From: Symsagittifera roscoffensis
Lineage: Eukaryota; Xenacoelomorpha; Acoela; Convolutidae
DNA length: 60,000 bases
Assembly: GCF_963678635.1 (NCBI RefSeq)
Contig: NW_026970992.1
Location: 64,001-124,000, forward strand
Direction of reading: 5' to 3'
The notes below the pieces were generated by a model that saw only the letters and a list, made by a program, of their open reading frames with translations, was not told the origin of the DNA and did not search any database. Each line of letters opens with the position of its first letter. Positions within the stretch are counted from its first letter, which is position 1. Positions 46,091 through 56,590 of the stretch are shown piece after piece. A program made the position numbers and the translations under genes.

Positions 46091-48229
46091 GTTTAACAGT
46101 TTAACACTCTTTAGATCATCGTTGAAAGACAATGATTTGAAAACTGCTACAAGGCCAAATATGACAGAGGAGAAACTAATGACATTTTCCGAATTGAGCA
46201 TCTTAAGTGGAGGAAAAGTTTTCAGCTTATCAAGATGCGCACCAACAAGGGCATGTGGTTGCCCAAACTTCCGTTGCAAGGTGGCCAGTGCATCCTTGTA
46301 CATAACGCCACTATAACTAAACTCCGCAATTGCGGTTTTTGTTTTGCCTGTGACGAGCGTCAGTTTCGTATCATCGGTGAGAACAGCGGAATCAACGGTG
46401 GACTTAAACTGACCAAACCATTCGTGACATTTTAGCGTGTTGCCGTCAAACTGGGCTAACTTCCATTCAGGAGGATGATCTTTGCGGCTATGCATAAATA
46501 ATTCCGCCAATTCACGAGCGGAGAGAGGTCGATCCGATGAACAACCTTGGTTCGGATAAGTGGAAGACGGTGCGTAGTCTTCGTTGACTGGCTGATAACC
46601 AGTATTAGTATGATTGACAAAATGCGGAACATGTTGTGGATGAACTGGGGGAGTATTAAAATACACAGTCCCACCACTAGTATACGGAGCGGCGGTGTTA
46701 CACGATGGGACATTAGTTGTCACATTAGAAAAAATGTTTCCAGCATTACAACACTGAGCAGGCATGACGATTGGAGTTGTAGCTGCCAATCGCCATAAGT
46801 TTGCATCACTTTTGTAGTAATCGTTGATATTAGGTGACACAGTATGCGGAACAAAGGGAAGATTATGTTGCGTCTGGACTGGCGCTGCATGGCAATTAGA
46901 TGCCGAAAAGAAAACCGGCGTTGGGTTTCCTCCAGAAGATGAGAAGCCACCACCAGCAAATGCAGTTGACAAAGAAACAAAACCAGAACCGGGTTGTGCC
47001 GGTAACATTGGGACAGGTAATGATTCCGCTTGTGCGATGGCAAAACTACCATTAGTTATGTCTGAACCCATGGTCTGTAAAGGAGCAGCAGACGGTGGTG
47101 GTAACACGTGTGCACTAGAATGCATATTGTTAACTGGGAATGGAACAGATGCTTGCAATGGCAAAAGGCTTGCACTTCCAAATTGAGGCATAGCCCGATG
47201 TCCATAACTATGGATTCCAGGGTCACTCAATGCTGTGTGCTCATGGTTATGACTATTACAGGTGTGAATTGCCTGAGCGAGGATGGCGGAAGTCGTCAGT
47301 CCTGACGAAATGGGTACAGGAGTGAAGGCCTGCAAACCTGGCGCACTAGCAACGTCGGGAGGTGCTTGTGAACTAACAGAGTCTACCCAATCATTAGTTC
47401 GATCGGTTGATACTTTTGAAATAGGTTGACTTACTCCTGTCGAGTTACTTTCCGCTACCTTCTCGCTAACCTCAGATGAACTGTCCTCAAGTTCAAACGC
47501 TTTCAGTTCTATTTCAATTAGTTGCTTTTTATGACTTTCAGCCAACTGCTCTAGTTCCAGCTGACTTTTTTCGAACTTAAGACGGTTCTCTCGCTCTTTA
47601 AGTCTTAAAGACACTTGATACTGCCGTTCCAGCTCCTCATGGCGTCGTTTTACTAAAGCTAATTCATGCCGTTTCTCACTTGATGACATCGTGCGAACAG
47701 TCGACGTATGACGAGTGGAAGCAGATTTATCAGACTTATGTGAGTCAAGCTTTCTACTATCCTTAGACTTATTAGAGACCTTAGACCTGTTTTCAGATAC
47801 TCGTGCTTCTGAATCTCTTGTTTGGTGCGAGCGTGAGGATGTCTCAGACCTAGTTTGTTGTAAAGATCCCTTGCTCCCTGTAATGCCGGCTGCTGGAAAT
47901 GACGAAGGTTCAAGGCTCATCTTGTAACTCTGAGCTTCGTGCATTACTTTATTGTTCATTTCGGTTACTTTCTTAAGCCAAAGGTCTTGCTGAGCAATAA
48001 TTTTTTCAAGTCTTTCCGTTTTTCCCGCTAACCTAATTAATTACTCATTGACGTCGACAGCTTTTTCCAACCCAATTTTACATTTGTAAGAAGCATTATC
48101 AGTTTTTGTGGTGCGACTATTATTCTCAATGTACTCAAGTAATAATGAGTGACCTTTAAGCAGCTCATTTTCTAGATTTAGACGGGTTTCAAATAACTTG
48201 CGTATCTTACTTTGGAATTTTTCGTCCAT
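46046..48229 (-). pseudogene. BEL-1 gag
   Basis: It starts at ATG 48229 with a helical N-terminus (MDEKFQSKIRKLFETRLNLE). An in-frame TAA at 48041-48043 interrupts it; the same frame then runs 637 codons from 47959. There is a Ser/Lys/Glu-rich charged part with a long coiled coil (about residues 80-160), a Pro/Ser/Asn-rich middle, then the DUF1759 core with WKLAQFDGNTLKCHEWFGQF and LQRKFGQPHALVGAHL. It would form the particle shell. Confidence 0.85.
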
Positions 48230-48322
48230 AGTTTTCACAAATTGACAATATTCTACGGATGCTCACTTATAGAAAACAATCAATAGAATGAGATACTGTT
48301 TTGGTTCGTAATTAAATTTGCA

Positions 48323-48953
48323 TTAATAAACCAACATTAGCTTACAAGACGGGGGAACTTGACGTCTCAAAGCGTCTGCCTGAAGCCTATTTTTTATAGC
48401 TTTCCGAGCTTTGAGGGGTAAGCGGTTCCGCTTCTTACGTGTCTTAAGGATGTTAAGATAAGCGCTATAACGCCATAGAAGGAGGAGAGTCTTTAACTCA
48501 AGGAAAGGAGGCTGGTGAAGCTCTTTGTACTTCTCAATTAGTACCTGGTCCTTAGCCTTACGCTTAGAGATAAAGTCTTTAACGACGTTCAGAACGGGAA
48601 TACCTGTTGAACCTAAACTTTCCTCTATATCCTCGGTTCCGTTCCGTCTACAGTATACGATCGCACAAACGTTTGTCCTATACCTTAATAACAAATTGAC
48701 AAGTTGCTCACTACTCAGCTTGCGGTTATTGTTACTGCGGTGCCTACTTATTGAGTTATTAATGGCGTCGTGCCAAATTACGAGGTCATTACGGTGCGAC
48801 AAGTAGTGAATAAGGTAGTACTGTATTGTTTTCTGAGAGTCCCTAGCGTTAAAGTTCAAACTTAAACCTGGCTTCGTAAAGCAAGTATCTTTGACGCGCT
48901 TCTGGTTTTCGATGCGCGTGATCCAAGGAACTAGCTCCTAGAATGAATACCAT
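48323..48953 (-). pseudogene. SGNH-hydrolase-like ORF upstream of gag in BEL-1
   Basis: It begins at ATG 48953 with MVFILGAS, resembling SGNH block I (G-x-S). A frame shift near 48930 leads into a frame open to 48323 carrying FTKPGLSL, then NDLVIWHDAINNSI (a block III-like D/N motif) and an AIVYCRRNGTEDI strand; the C-terminus is basic (RKKRNRLPLKARKAIKNR). The order resembles a short SGNH/GDSL-type fold of about 210 residues. Esterase-like domains are known from some other retroelements (CR1-type ORF1), but an ORF in this place in a BEL element is unusual. Catalytic competence is unproven. Confidence 0.45.
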
Positions 48954-49009
48954 ATACTTAAGGGACCTATGCGACGGCTTCGTTACGCTTAAGTACCAAT
49001 GGGGTTGGA

Positions 49010-49448
49010 AAATTAAGTAGGTCGGTTGAACTCCAACAACACACACGGAGTAAACCTGAGGATGAAAGAATTCGACTTAACTTACTTAATATCACCGTAC
49101 CTGACCACTTAACTTTACTGTCACGCAACGAAGTCAATAATCGGACGGGCTGAAACGGCTTTGTTTTATTTGAAGCGAACTGGCTTTCAGTTTCACCAAT
49201 GGTGGGTGGGGGATCAGGCAAATTGGTTAAGCTCCAACAACACACGCGGAAGAAACCTGAGGAAGAAAAAACTCAACTTAATTTGCCTGATGTTTTGCTA
49301 CCAGACCACTTAACATAAGGTTGGTGTCATCTTATGTCACCAGTTTCACCATTGGTGGGTGGGGGATCAGGCAAAAAGGTTAAGTTCCAACAACACACGC
49401 GGAAGAAACCTGAGGATGAAAAAACTCAACTTAATTTGCCTGATATTT
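49010..49448. repeat. tandem array of ~155-195 bp units in the BEL-1 leader
   Basis: Three units start near 49013, 49213 and 49368. They share 'ggtgggtgggggatcaggcaa', 'ttaagytccaacaacacacgcgg', 'gaaacctgagga', 'aactcaacttaatttgcctgat' and 'accagaccacttaac'. The leftmost unit is the most diverged. It lies 5' of the SGNH-like frame in element sense. Confidence 0.75.
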
Positions 49449-49507
49449 CGCTACCAGACCACTTAACATAAGGTTGGTGTCATCTTATGTTAAGTGGTCT
49501 GGTAGCG
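49449..49507. repeat. perfect 24-bp inverted repeat with 11-bp loop
   Basis: The arm cgctaccagaccacttaaca(taag) at 49449-49472 is matched exactly by its reverse complement at 49484-49507. The arm sequence is also the end of each tandem unit to its left, so the hairpin caps the array. It would form a very stable stem in RNA or single-stranded DNA. Confidence 0.9.
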
Positions 49508-49900
49508 TCTCCAGTTTCGCAGAATTCTGGAGACGTTTTGAGGATTTTTTGGCAATTTTTTTTTTACTTTTTTTCACAAAATTTTAAGAAAATTTTGGTC
49601 AGCAGGTTCGAGTCATAAACCAATCCAAAAAACTAGTCCAGTACCTCTTGTCTATGTTCCGATTTCACTGATTAATATTCCGTTCACATATATTCAAAAA
49701 TTTTTGGTATCGAGAAAAAATGTCAAGTCAGTTTGTCTATGTACCGACTGTAAGATATTTCAGTTCAACGAAACTGTCCAAAAATTTTGAGTAATGAGAA
49801 AAATTACCGGGGGCTAGCTTGCGGGAAAATTTCTAGCATATATGACGTCGTATATAAATTTAAAGCACGAATGGAGAGTTTTAAAAGTTTTGGAAACTTC

Positions 49901-50840
49901 TTACAGTTTTTAATTGGAGATTGGCGACACCGGGAAAATTTCGGGTGACGAGAAAAACACAGCTCCACTTCGACCAAACGTCAACAATCAGGACAACTTG
50001 CCAGTTGGCGTAGCAATCGACAGTCTAGATACCGGCCTCCATTGCACTCGACATCTGTGTGAATGCCTCTGTCCTATTGCACTCGGGTCCTGGGGTGCTG
50101 AATTCTTGATCAATCTCTTCCTCCCAAATTTCCTACCAAAATTGAATATTCACTCATTGGATAACTGTCCGATAATGAATAACTGTCCGTGTCGGGTAAA
50201 CTGTCCGAGAAACCCTCGTTTTCGGTAAACTGTCGTACCGACCGACTTCGTGTCTTCGTCGGTCCCTTGTTAATAGACCAACTGACACTTCTGTTCCCTA
50301 GCTGCCAAGGTCAACCGTAGGAAAAAAGGGGCAAAGAATGATAATTCGGGTGGTAGAAATCGAAAATGTCCCCTGTGGGGCGCCAAAATGTGCCCGCTCT
50401 AATCTCCAAAACTGATCCAAATTCGTTAAATTAATAAGAGATATTTCTCGGCAAATAACTCGATCAATAAATTAATTTGCCACTTTTCTATTGATCAGAA
50501 CATCAAATAACATTTTTATCATCTGCCTGTTTTTGGTACAAATCGGTGCAAGCTAGCCACAAGAACCGGTCGGTAATGTCCTTGAGACCAATTGCTCTTT
50601 TTGGCGGTCAGTCTTAATCAAGGCTGAACCGAATTAGAACCAAAAAACAGTTAAAATAGGATATAACCCCCGTTTTTAGTATATTAATACATGGGCAGGT
50701 GGGGGACTCGAACCTACGTCAACTGTTATGTCACACATATAATCGGCGTTAGCTTAGGCCACTCGGCCAACTGTGCTTGTTTTATATGCATCTATACTCT
50801 TGTTTTATATGCATCTATACTCTACATTTGCATTGCAACA
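49901..50840 (-). repeat. second BEL-1 LTR (940 bp)
   Basis: It matches 40690-41629 over its whole length (about 98%). Its TGTTGC start lies at 50840 next to the purine tract 50841-50851. Because integrase 3' sequence is attached on its right, it is the 3' LTR of another copy. It may also serve as 5' LTR of BEL-1 if the two copies are tandem and share it. Confidence 0.88.
50693..50776 (-). ncRNA. tRNA-like block in the second LTR
   Basis: Identical A and B boxes and spacing to 41482-41565. The block sits in the same place after the duplicated TATA boxes. Confidence 0.6.
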
Positions 50841-51017
50841 TCCTCCCCCCTGAAGAAGGAAGAACCGGAGCGAGCTTAACGGTCGGCCGCGTGACTTCAC
50901 GGGTTGCGGTCCTGACAAGGGCGGATCGGGCGCAATAGTCCTGTCCGTAGTTCAGCTTGACGATTCGGGCGAGAGGGTAGTACCCACGTGGACTGTTTGG
51001 CTCAATCACCCACACGA
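50841..51017 (-). pseudogene. 3' stub of BEL integrase
   Basis: Matches 41630-41806 (WVIEPNSPRGYYPLARIVKL) and then breaks off sharply at 51017, where unrelated AT-rich sequence begins. It is the remains of a second BEL-1 family copy upstream of the shared LTR. Confidence 0.85.
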
Positions 51018-51689
51018 ACTATAATAGGTTCAAAAAAATTGAAAAAAAAATCAATTGAAAAAACGAGCAACTACAGTGTTCTGACAGCTGTCTAGAGAGT
51101 GCTAACTTTAGAATTGTAAGCTGGCGATAAAGTAGGCAAGTTTAGCAGCTGTTTGACGTCTTAAAGAGTAATTTTAGCGCAGTGATCAACTTTAATAGGA
51201 GATTCAACCTTTTAACTTTAAAATAGCTGTTGACCATTTCACTTGCAATACAAATCTGAAAAAAGTGTTATTTCTTTTTCCAAAAAACTCAGTAGTTTTT
51301 CTAAAAGGAGCACAACCCCGTAGATTTTAAGAAACACTCGGAATATTCGTGGTTTCGTCTGACAAGAGCAGTCGTGTGTGCCTTCAATTTCGTTTTCACA
51401 AAAAAAACTGTTTATTTTTCTTCAAATTTCATTGCTAGGTTTTGCGCAGTTCATTTTCAATTTGTTTTTATTTTTTATTTTCAAATTATTTGCTGAAATC
51501 TGAATAATTAGCAAGAAAAAAATTACAAGTTTTTATTTTAATCTGAAAGGCATAAAACGTTGTCTGGGAAATTCATTACTAATCAAATTCTTCATTTTTT
51601 TCTCTGTTTATTTGAAATAGCAAAAACAGATTTTGTTCAAATTGCAAAAATTGGGGCTCAATTTTTTACTCTTTTTACAGAACTTCTTG

Positions 51690-51975
51690 TTTCAAATGCT
51701 TACGACCATGCCACGACTATTTTATCGATCATGCCACGACTAAATTTTTGACTATGCTCCGACGAGTTTTCCAATCATGCCGCCACTCATTTTTCGAACA
51801 TCGCGACCGACATGCGCTATTTCCAAACTCAATCAACGACTAACTTACCAAGTATTGCGACCGAGATACGGTATTTCTAGAACGTGTCCGCGACATAAAA
51901 CCCTGCGGAATTAAAACACTGCGCGACCTAAAACGCTGCGGAAACCGTTCGCGGAATTAACATCAGCGCGCCTCA
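51690..51975. repeat. degenerate short-period GC-rich repeats
   Basis: Words like 'catgccacgactatttt(atc)gat' recur about every 25-28 bp from 51707 to 51800 (catgccacgact twice, tgctccgacgag, catgccgccact). They are followed by 'gcgaccga' words and, at 51888-51960, 'cgcgacataaaaccctgcgg / gcgcgacctaaaacgctgcgg'. It stands out from AT-rich flanks; no gene is recognised. Confidence 0.55.
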
Positions 51976-52687
51976 CAAAGGCGAAAAAAAAATCGCGGAC
52001 CTTGAACCGGGCACAACGCGAAAGCCATACTTGAAAGGTATTTGAAAAATTAGATGCTAACATGCAAATTAACTTGACAAAAAAGAGAACCACCTGGTAG
52101 TGGGCTAGCTAAGAATCGATTTTGAGCTTAAAAACAAGGATAGCTGATTATTGTGCAGGTAATAGACAGTGCTCAAACAAGATTAGATAAAGTAAACCAA
52201 ATAAAAAGGGAATGAATTGAGCTATTTTGAAATTATTTTTCTGGAAAAATTTGATTTTTTTCTGGATTTTTCCTCAAGTTTCTTCTCTAGGCAAGGTGAG
52301 TGGACTCAATAGATAAAACAAACGTATTGATACTAATAAAAAACTAATTTTTGTCCTAGGCATTACAAAGTGCGCTAAGGCGATTAGTCATTCAAATCGA
52401 AAATCTCAGACTAACATTTCTTTATAATTATTAATTTTAAAAACCTTTAGAATCCGGGTTACGACCAATATGTCCCTAGCTTAGTGGAACAGTTGTTTTT
52501 CTCTAGAGTATTCAAGTTTCAGCGGGGAAAAACACTAGCTAGTTCAAATAGTTTTTTCAGTGTTCTTGATTTTCCCTAATTCAACACAATGATACTATTT
52601 TTAATTATTTTTTATCTAGTTTCAAAATTTAAGCATGTTTCTCTGCTGGCAGCTGCGTAATGAGCAAAAGATCTCCATTATAACCTT
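51976..52687. other. AT-rich non-coding DNA
   Basis: No supportable gene. The last ~50 bp before the gap (ctgctggcagctgcgtaatgagc) are GC-richer and could belong to an exon cut by the gap. Confidence 0.35.
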
Positions 52688-52887
52688 NNNNNNNNNNNNN
52701 NNNNNNNNNNNNNNNNNNNNNNNNNNNNNNNNNNNNNNNNNNNNNNNNNNNNNNNNNNNNNNNNNNNNNNNNNNNNNNNNNNNNNNNNNNNNNNNNNNNN
52801 NNNNNNNNNNNNNNNNNNNNNNNNNNNNNNNNNNNNNNNNNNNNNNNNNNNNNNNNNNNNNNNNNNNNNNNNNNNNNNNNNNNNNNN
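52688..52887. other. assembly gap, 200 N
   Basis: The second fixed-length N run. It appears to cut a gene whose last exon follows immediately. Confidence 0.98.
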
Positions 52888-52888
52888 T

Positions 52889-52978
52889 ATCAGGTGTGCC
52901 ATCACTGTGGTCATTATGGTCGTGTTCATTGGTGTTTCGTTTCTAATTCAATATCTTATTCGTGGAGCCATTTTTTGA
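52889..52978 (+). CDS. terminal exon of a membrane-anchored protein (partial)
   Basis: 29 codons from the gap edge to TGA at 52976-52978: a single hydrophobic helix starting IRCAITVVIMVVFIGVSFLI and ending near the C-terminus. It aligns without gaps to the tail of the 34-kb PPxY protein (R-x-A-I, V-x-I-G-V-S-x-L; about 10 of 24 identical), suggesting a paralogue. Another frame reads CHHCGHYGRVHWC, which looks like a zinc knuckle, so the frame choice is not certain. Upstream exons are lost in the gap. Confidence 0.45.
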   Translation: MRCAITVVIMVVFIGVSFLIQYLIRGAIF

Positions 52979-53851
52979 CTCTCTAGATTGGAACTGAGAA
53001 AAAAGTAATACTCGAATTGTTCTGTTGTTTTTAGTTTTCATCGAATTTATCATTTAGTTCAAAATCTCTTTTTTACTGTTTTAGTGAACAGAATGGATAT
53101 CTCTTACCGTTTTTGCATTAATATTTATTTTTATTGCATTTTTTTTGCAGCTAAGTTCTCATCGTTTTTGTTTCGCCCTCGTTTGATTATCCTTTTACTG
53201 CCGATTTTACTTGCTCAAGGCAGTTACGTGAGGTATCATATGAAATGCTTTCCAATCGTGTTTTGGATTATTAAAAATCAAAAACTTCTGTAGCGTTGCG
53301 AAAAATTGCACTGAATAGTTTCTGGTTTCAAACTAGATTGTACCAATGCACTCTGTTATGAGTGAGAAGATTGTTACTGCGTTTTCAAAGTTAGATTAGC
53401 CAGAAACAATCGAACCTACAGGTGTTATCAAGCTGAAACAACACAACGCCTAGAAAAAGAAAAAAAAACTTTTTAATTGGTAGTTTTCTGCATACGAAAT
53501 GTTATTTGAATTATTTGTGCGAAAAGAAAGCTTTAGTTAAAATCAAAAAATGAAGAAAAATTTGGTTCAGAGTTTCGTACAAAAGTGACATTACTAATCC
53601 CTTGGCCTTCCAATTGAAATTCAAGCTTGAAAACAAACTAGAATACAAATTAACTTGAAAAGTTTTCCAATTAATCAAAAGCAACTTTGCCAAAAATGAT
53701 CAAGTTTTGCAGACCAATCAAGTCGGTATAAAAACAAAAACAAGTTTTTGCAGAAATCTTAGGCGCTGAAATTATTTTTACTGCGAGTCAATTGTCGTTC
53801 CAACTATTGAAAATATTGTTTCATTTTTTTTGATCAACTTATTTTTTGTAG

Positions 53852-53972
53852 ACGCAATACTCAAAGGGCCGACAGGCCCCTATCCCCGACCTAGCGTTAA
53901 GTCCATTGCTCTGGGATCAAATTACTAGAGACAGCACTTTTGAGTCGTTGTATTGCGTTTCGGCGTTTTCCG
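53852..53972 (+). CDS. possible single internal exon
   Basis: A GC-rich block bounded by TTTTTTTGTAG and GTAGGT. Frame 1 is open throughout (40 codons, TQYSKGRQAPIPDLALS...). Frame 3 is open to a TAG and reads KGPTGPYPRPSVKS, which would make it a terminal exon. No partner exon was identified. The nearest gene candidate is the membrane exon at 52.9 kb. Confidence 0.3.
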
Positions 53973-54929
53973 GTAGGTGCAATGAGACGTCTACTAAAAA
54001 TTGATCAAACAAATTTAATATTCAGACGAAATAGACAAATACTAAAACAATCAATAATCAGCTAAAGGAGCAGGTGAGCTGATAAAAAAATTAAGTTAGA
54101 TTATTTTATGAACTAGTTGTTTGTTGAGCTTTTTGATTGAGATCACGGTACTTTTTCCGAAATATGTTGATAGTACCGCTGGATGCCTTCAAAATATTAT
54201 TTTTTTGATTATTGGAACCCATTTGATTTTTCTCAGGAAACGTATACAATGAAGGATGGCTTGAAATTCATGGCAGTCTAGAATGAGAAGTGTTTGGCGT
54301 TTTTCTGAGTTTCCCCAAGGAAAATAATTCATTTTAGGCTGTTCAATGAATTAAAAAGTGAGATCATGAATAATAAACTTATGCAATTTTAATCGAGCGA
54401 TTCTATTTCAATAACTAATTAACAATAATAAATTTATAATAAATTAGCTGGCAGTTTAATATTTCAAAAAATCAGACCGATTTGATTTTGGTTATCTAAG
54501 ATTTAAGTGGTTATCTCAGCGTGAACCTAATTCAAGCACTATTACTCAAGATTTTCTTCTGGTTACACCTCGATCATGTCTTTTGTTCATAATTCAGAGG
54601 GTATCTTTTTAGTTGGCGTCGGCTCTTATTGTATGGGCAGTTCTAGCACATGGGATCTTTTGTTATGGCATTTTTTGTAGATTTTGGTGTGGTAACTTTT
54701 ATGTTGACACCGTATTAGATGCGAACTTAGGATTATTTTTAAGTCAAGCAACATATCAATTTTCCTAACTTTCTTAGTTTTTGTAGCGCAGAAAGTTTGT
54801 AGCGTTGTTTTTGGGGAAAAGAAACAAAGAAAAACCAATTTGAAGTTTAAAGTTTGATCGAAATGAATAAAAGCTTGAACAAAAGATACTAGAATCTTAA
54901 TTGGTACAAGTGTGATGGAGGAGTTTGTG
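53973..54929. other. AT-rich non-coding DNA
   Basis: Nothing supportable is seen on either strand. Confidence 0.4.
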
Positions 54930-55165
54930 AGAGAAACAAGACTGCTCGTATATCAGGGCGAAGGCTTGAATGTTCCCATTGTCCCTTAATTTCTTATCAA
55001 ATAGTGTTTGGGAAAATAAAAATTGAAAATCTAATAGTTTTGGACAATATCAAAGTATACGATTTTGTGTCGTCCGAAATTACTACGACTGATTAGCTAG
55101 CCTTAATTCAATTTGGAACAATTTTCTTGCGCGGTATCATTCGCCACGCATAACTACTCCGCATT
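54930..55165 (-). repeat. dispersed repeat, copy 4
   Basis: On the minus strand: 'ttgttccaaattgaattaaggctagctaa' ... 'ggaacattcaagccttcgccctgatatacgagcagtcttgtt'. The same component order occurs at 33010 and 35540. Confidence 0.55.
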
Positions 55166-56590
55166 GCAATTTTAGCATTATGAACAAAGTCTTCAAAGCG
55201 CGTTTAATTATTTGAGAACATAGTCATTTTGGCAATTTTCAAACCCCCAGAACATAACAAAAAACAAACGGAGGTAAAATAGACTTTTAAAATTGCACTC
55301 AGGAAAACGATTTCTTCAAAGGCGTAAAAAATGTTTTTTTGAAAACTTTTATTTCGAACGACTAAAATTGACTGAATAAAAAAACCACGCCGAGCATAAA
55401 TATTCCATTTTCTTCGGAACAAAAAAAAAACAGTTGTGAGAGAGGGGATCCAAATCACACTAACTTTAAGCAAATACACTAAATAACTTAATCAATTTGC
55501 GCCGGTCGGTCGTTTCAAAACTCTTTTTCCAGCTTAACTAACCGACCTCATTTGCGCTAACATATTTCATACTTAAATTGAAATCACTGAAGCGATAAAT
55601 TGAACAGTGTTGAGGCACTTTTTTACATAAAGAACCCGGTTAATTTCTTGGGGCCTCTCTATCACACTTGTATCTCTAACTTTTAGTCTTCCGAAAACTT
55701 AAGCGCTTATTCCTGCATTGTTTTTTTTTGTCAATCAAGCTTGTCTAAATTGCAAACAAAATGAAACAAACTTTTCTTGATACTGTGGGTACGTTTTTTT
55801 CTAAATTTTTCTGTTGTAGCTCGATTTGAAAGTTTCCTAAATTATAAATCATTTGTTCCGATTGCAACGGATTTTAGAGAAGCTTGACTTAAGAACACGC
55901 GTAAACTAAAAACACATGAATCCAGAATTCGTCCCTATTTCTTTTTGGCTACAAACACTACTTTTTAATCATCAACGTGGAATTTTCTTATAAATGAAAG
56001 TAGTATTGTATCGTGTCCCGGATCATAAGGGGGGTCCTACGTAAGGGGGGAGTCCTCGCGTAAAGCAAAATCCTAGGAAAGGGGTCCTTAATTTTTTGGA
56101 GGACCCTCATCCTAGGATTTTGTAAACGAAAGAAATTTTCCACCCAAAAAGCAGAAGACCCCCTACTTAGGATCTTGCTAAGTTTACCTTAACAACAAGG
56201 GACACAATACAAAATTCTGTCTAATTCCAATTTTTGGGTTCCTAATTTCTTGTCCTGGTTAATTCTATGAATCATAAAAATTGTCATTCTTGTTTCGGGC
56301 AAATGAACTTTCGACCTAGTTGAAATTTGTTAGTGAACAGGGAAATGACTTTTATGGTATAAAATAAAAATTCACCGGCAATTTTGGCAGCGTAGCTTAA
56401 CTGTTCGCAGCAGTAAACTAATATCTCAACTTGACCTATATTGTATGGTGAAAAGGCAGTAAATTGAAATTACTCTCCTAAGGCGGCGGCCGTTTCTGGG
56501 CAAAATATACCAAATGATAAGTTTGTCAAATTTTGAAATAAGAAAAATGAAATTAGAGGGAACTTGGTGTACTGAAGATATTGATAATGA
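55166..56590. other. non-coding DNA with one hairpin
   Basis: No gene is seen. At 56067-56121 the arms aaaatcctagga and tcctaggatttt form a 12-bp stem, extended inward by ggggtcc/ggaccct. The surrounding 'aggggggtcctacg / aggggggagtcctcg' words make this a small GC-rich repeat cluster. Confidence 0.5.

Larger units (their letters stand above)
40690..48953 (-). mobile_element. BEL/Pao retrotransposon 'BEL-1', 3' LTR to 5' ORF
   Basis: Minus-strand element. From the LTR inward the coding order is integrase, RNase H, RT, protease, zinc knuckles, gag and an upstream SGNH-like frame, so 5' to 3' it is the BEL/Pao order gag-PR-RT-RH-IN plus one extra gene. At least eight frame breaks interrupt it. 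The 5' LTR would be at the right; the LTR at 49901-50840 is the candidate, but no primer-binding site (TGG...) follows it. Confidence 0.85.

Noticed and set aside
44317-47186. Several plus-strand frames of 60-146 codons across BEL-1
   Set aside because: They are antisense shadows of the gag-pol reading on the minus strand.
53084-53293. 69-codon hydrophobic frame as a membrane protein
   Set aside because: AT-rich with T-run-driven Phe/Leu/Ile content; no splice or family support.
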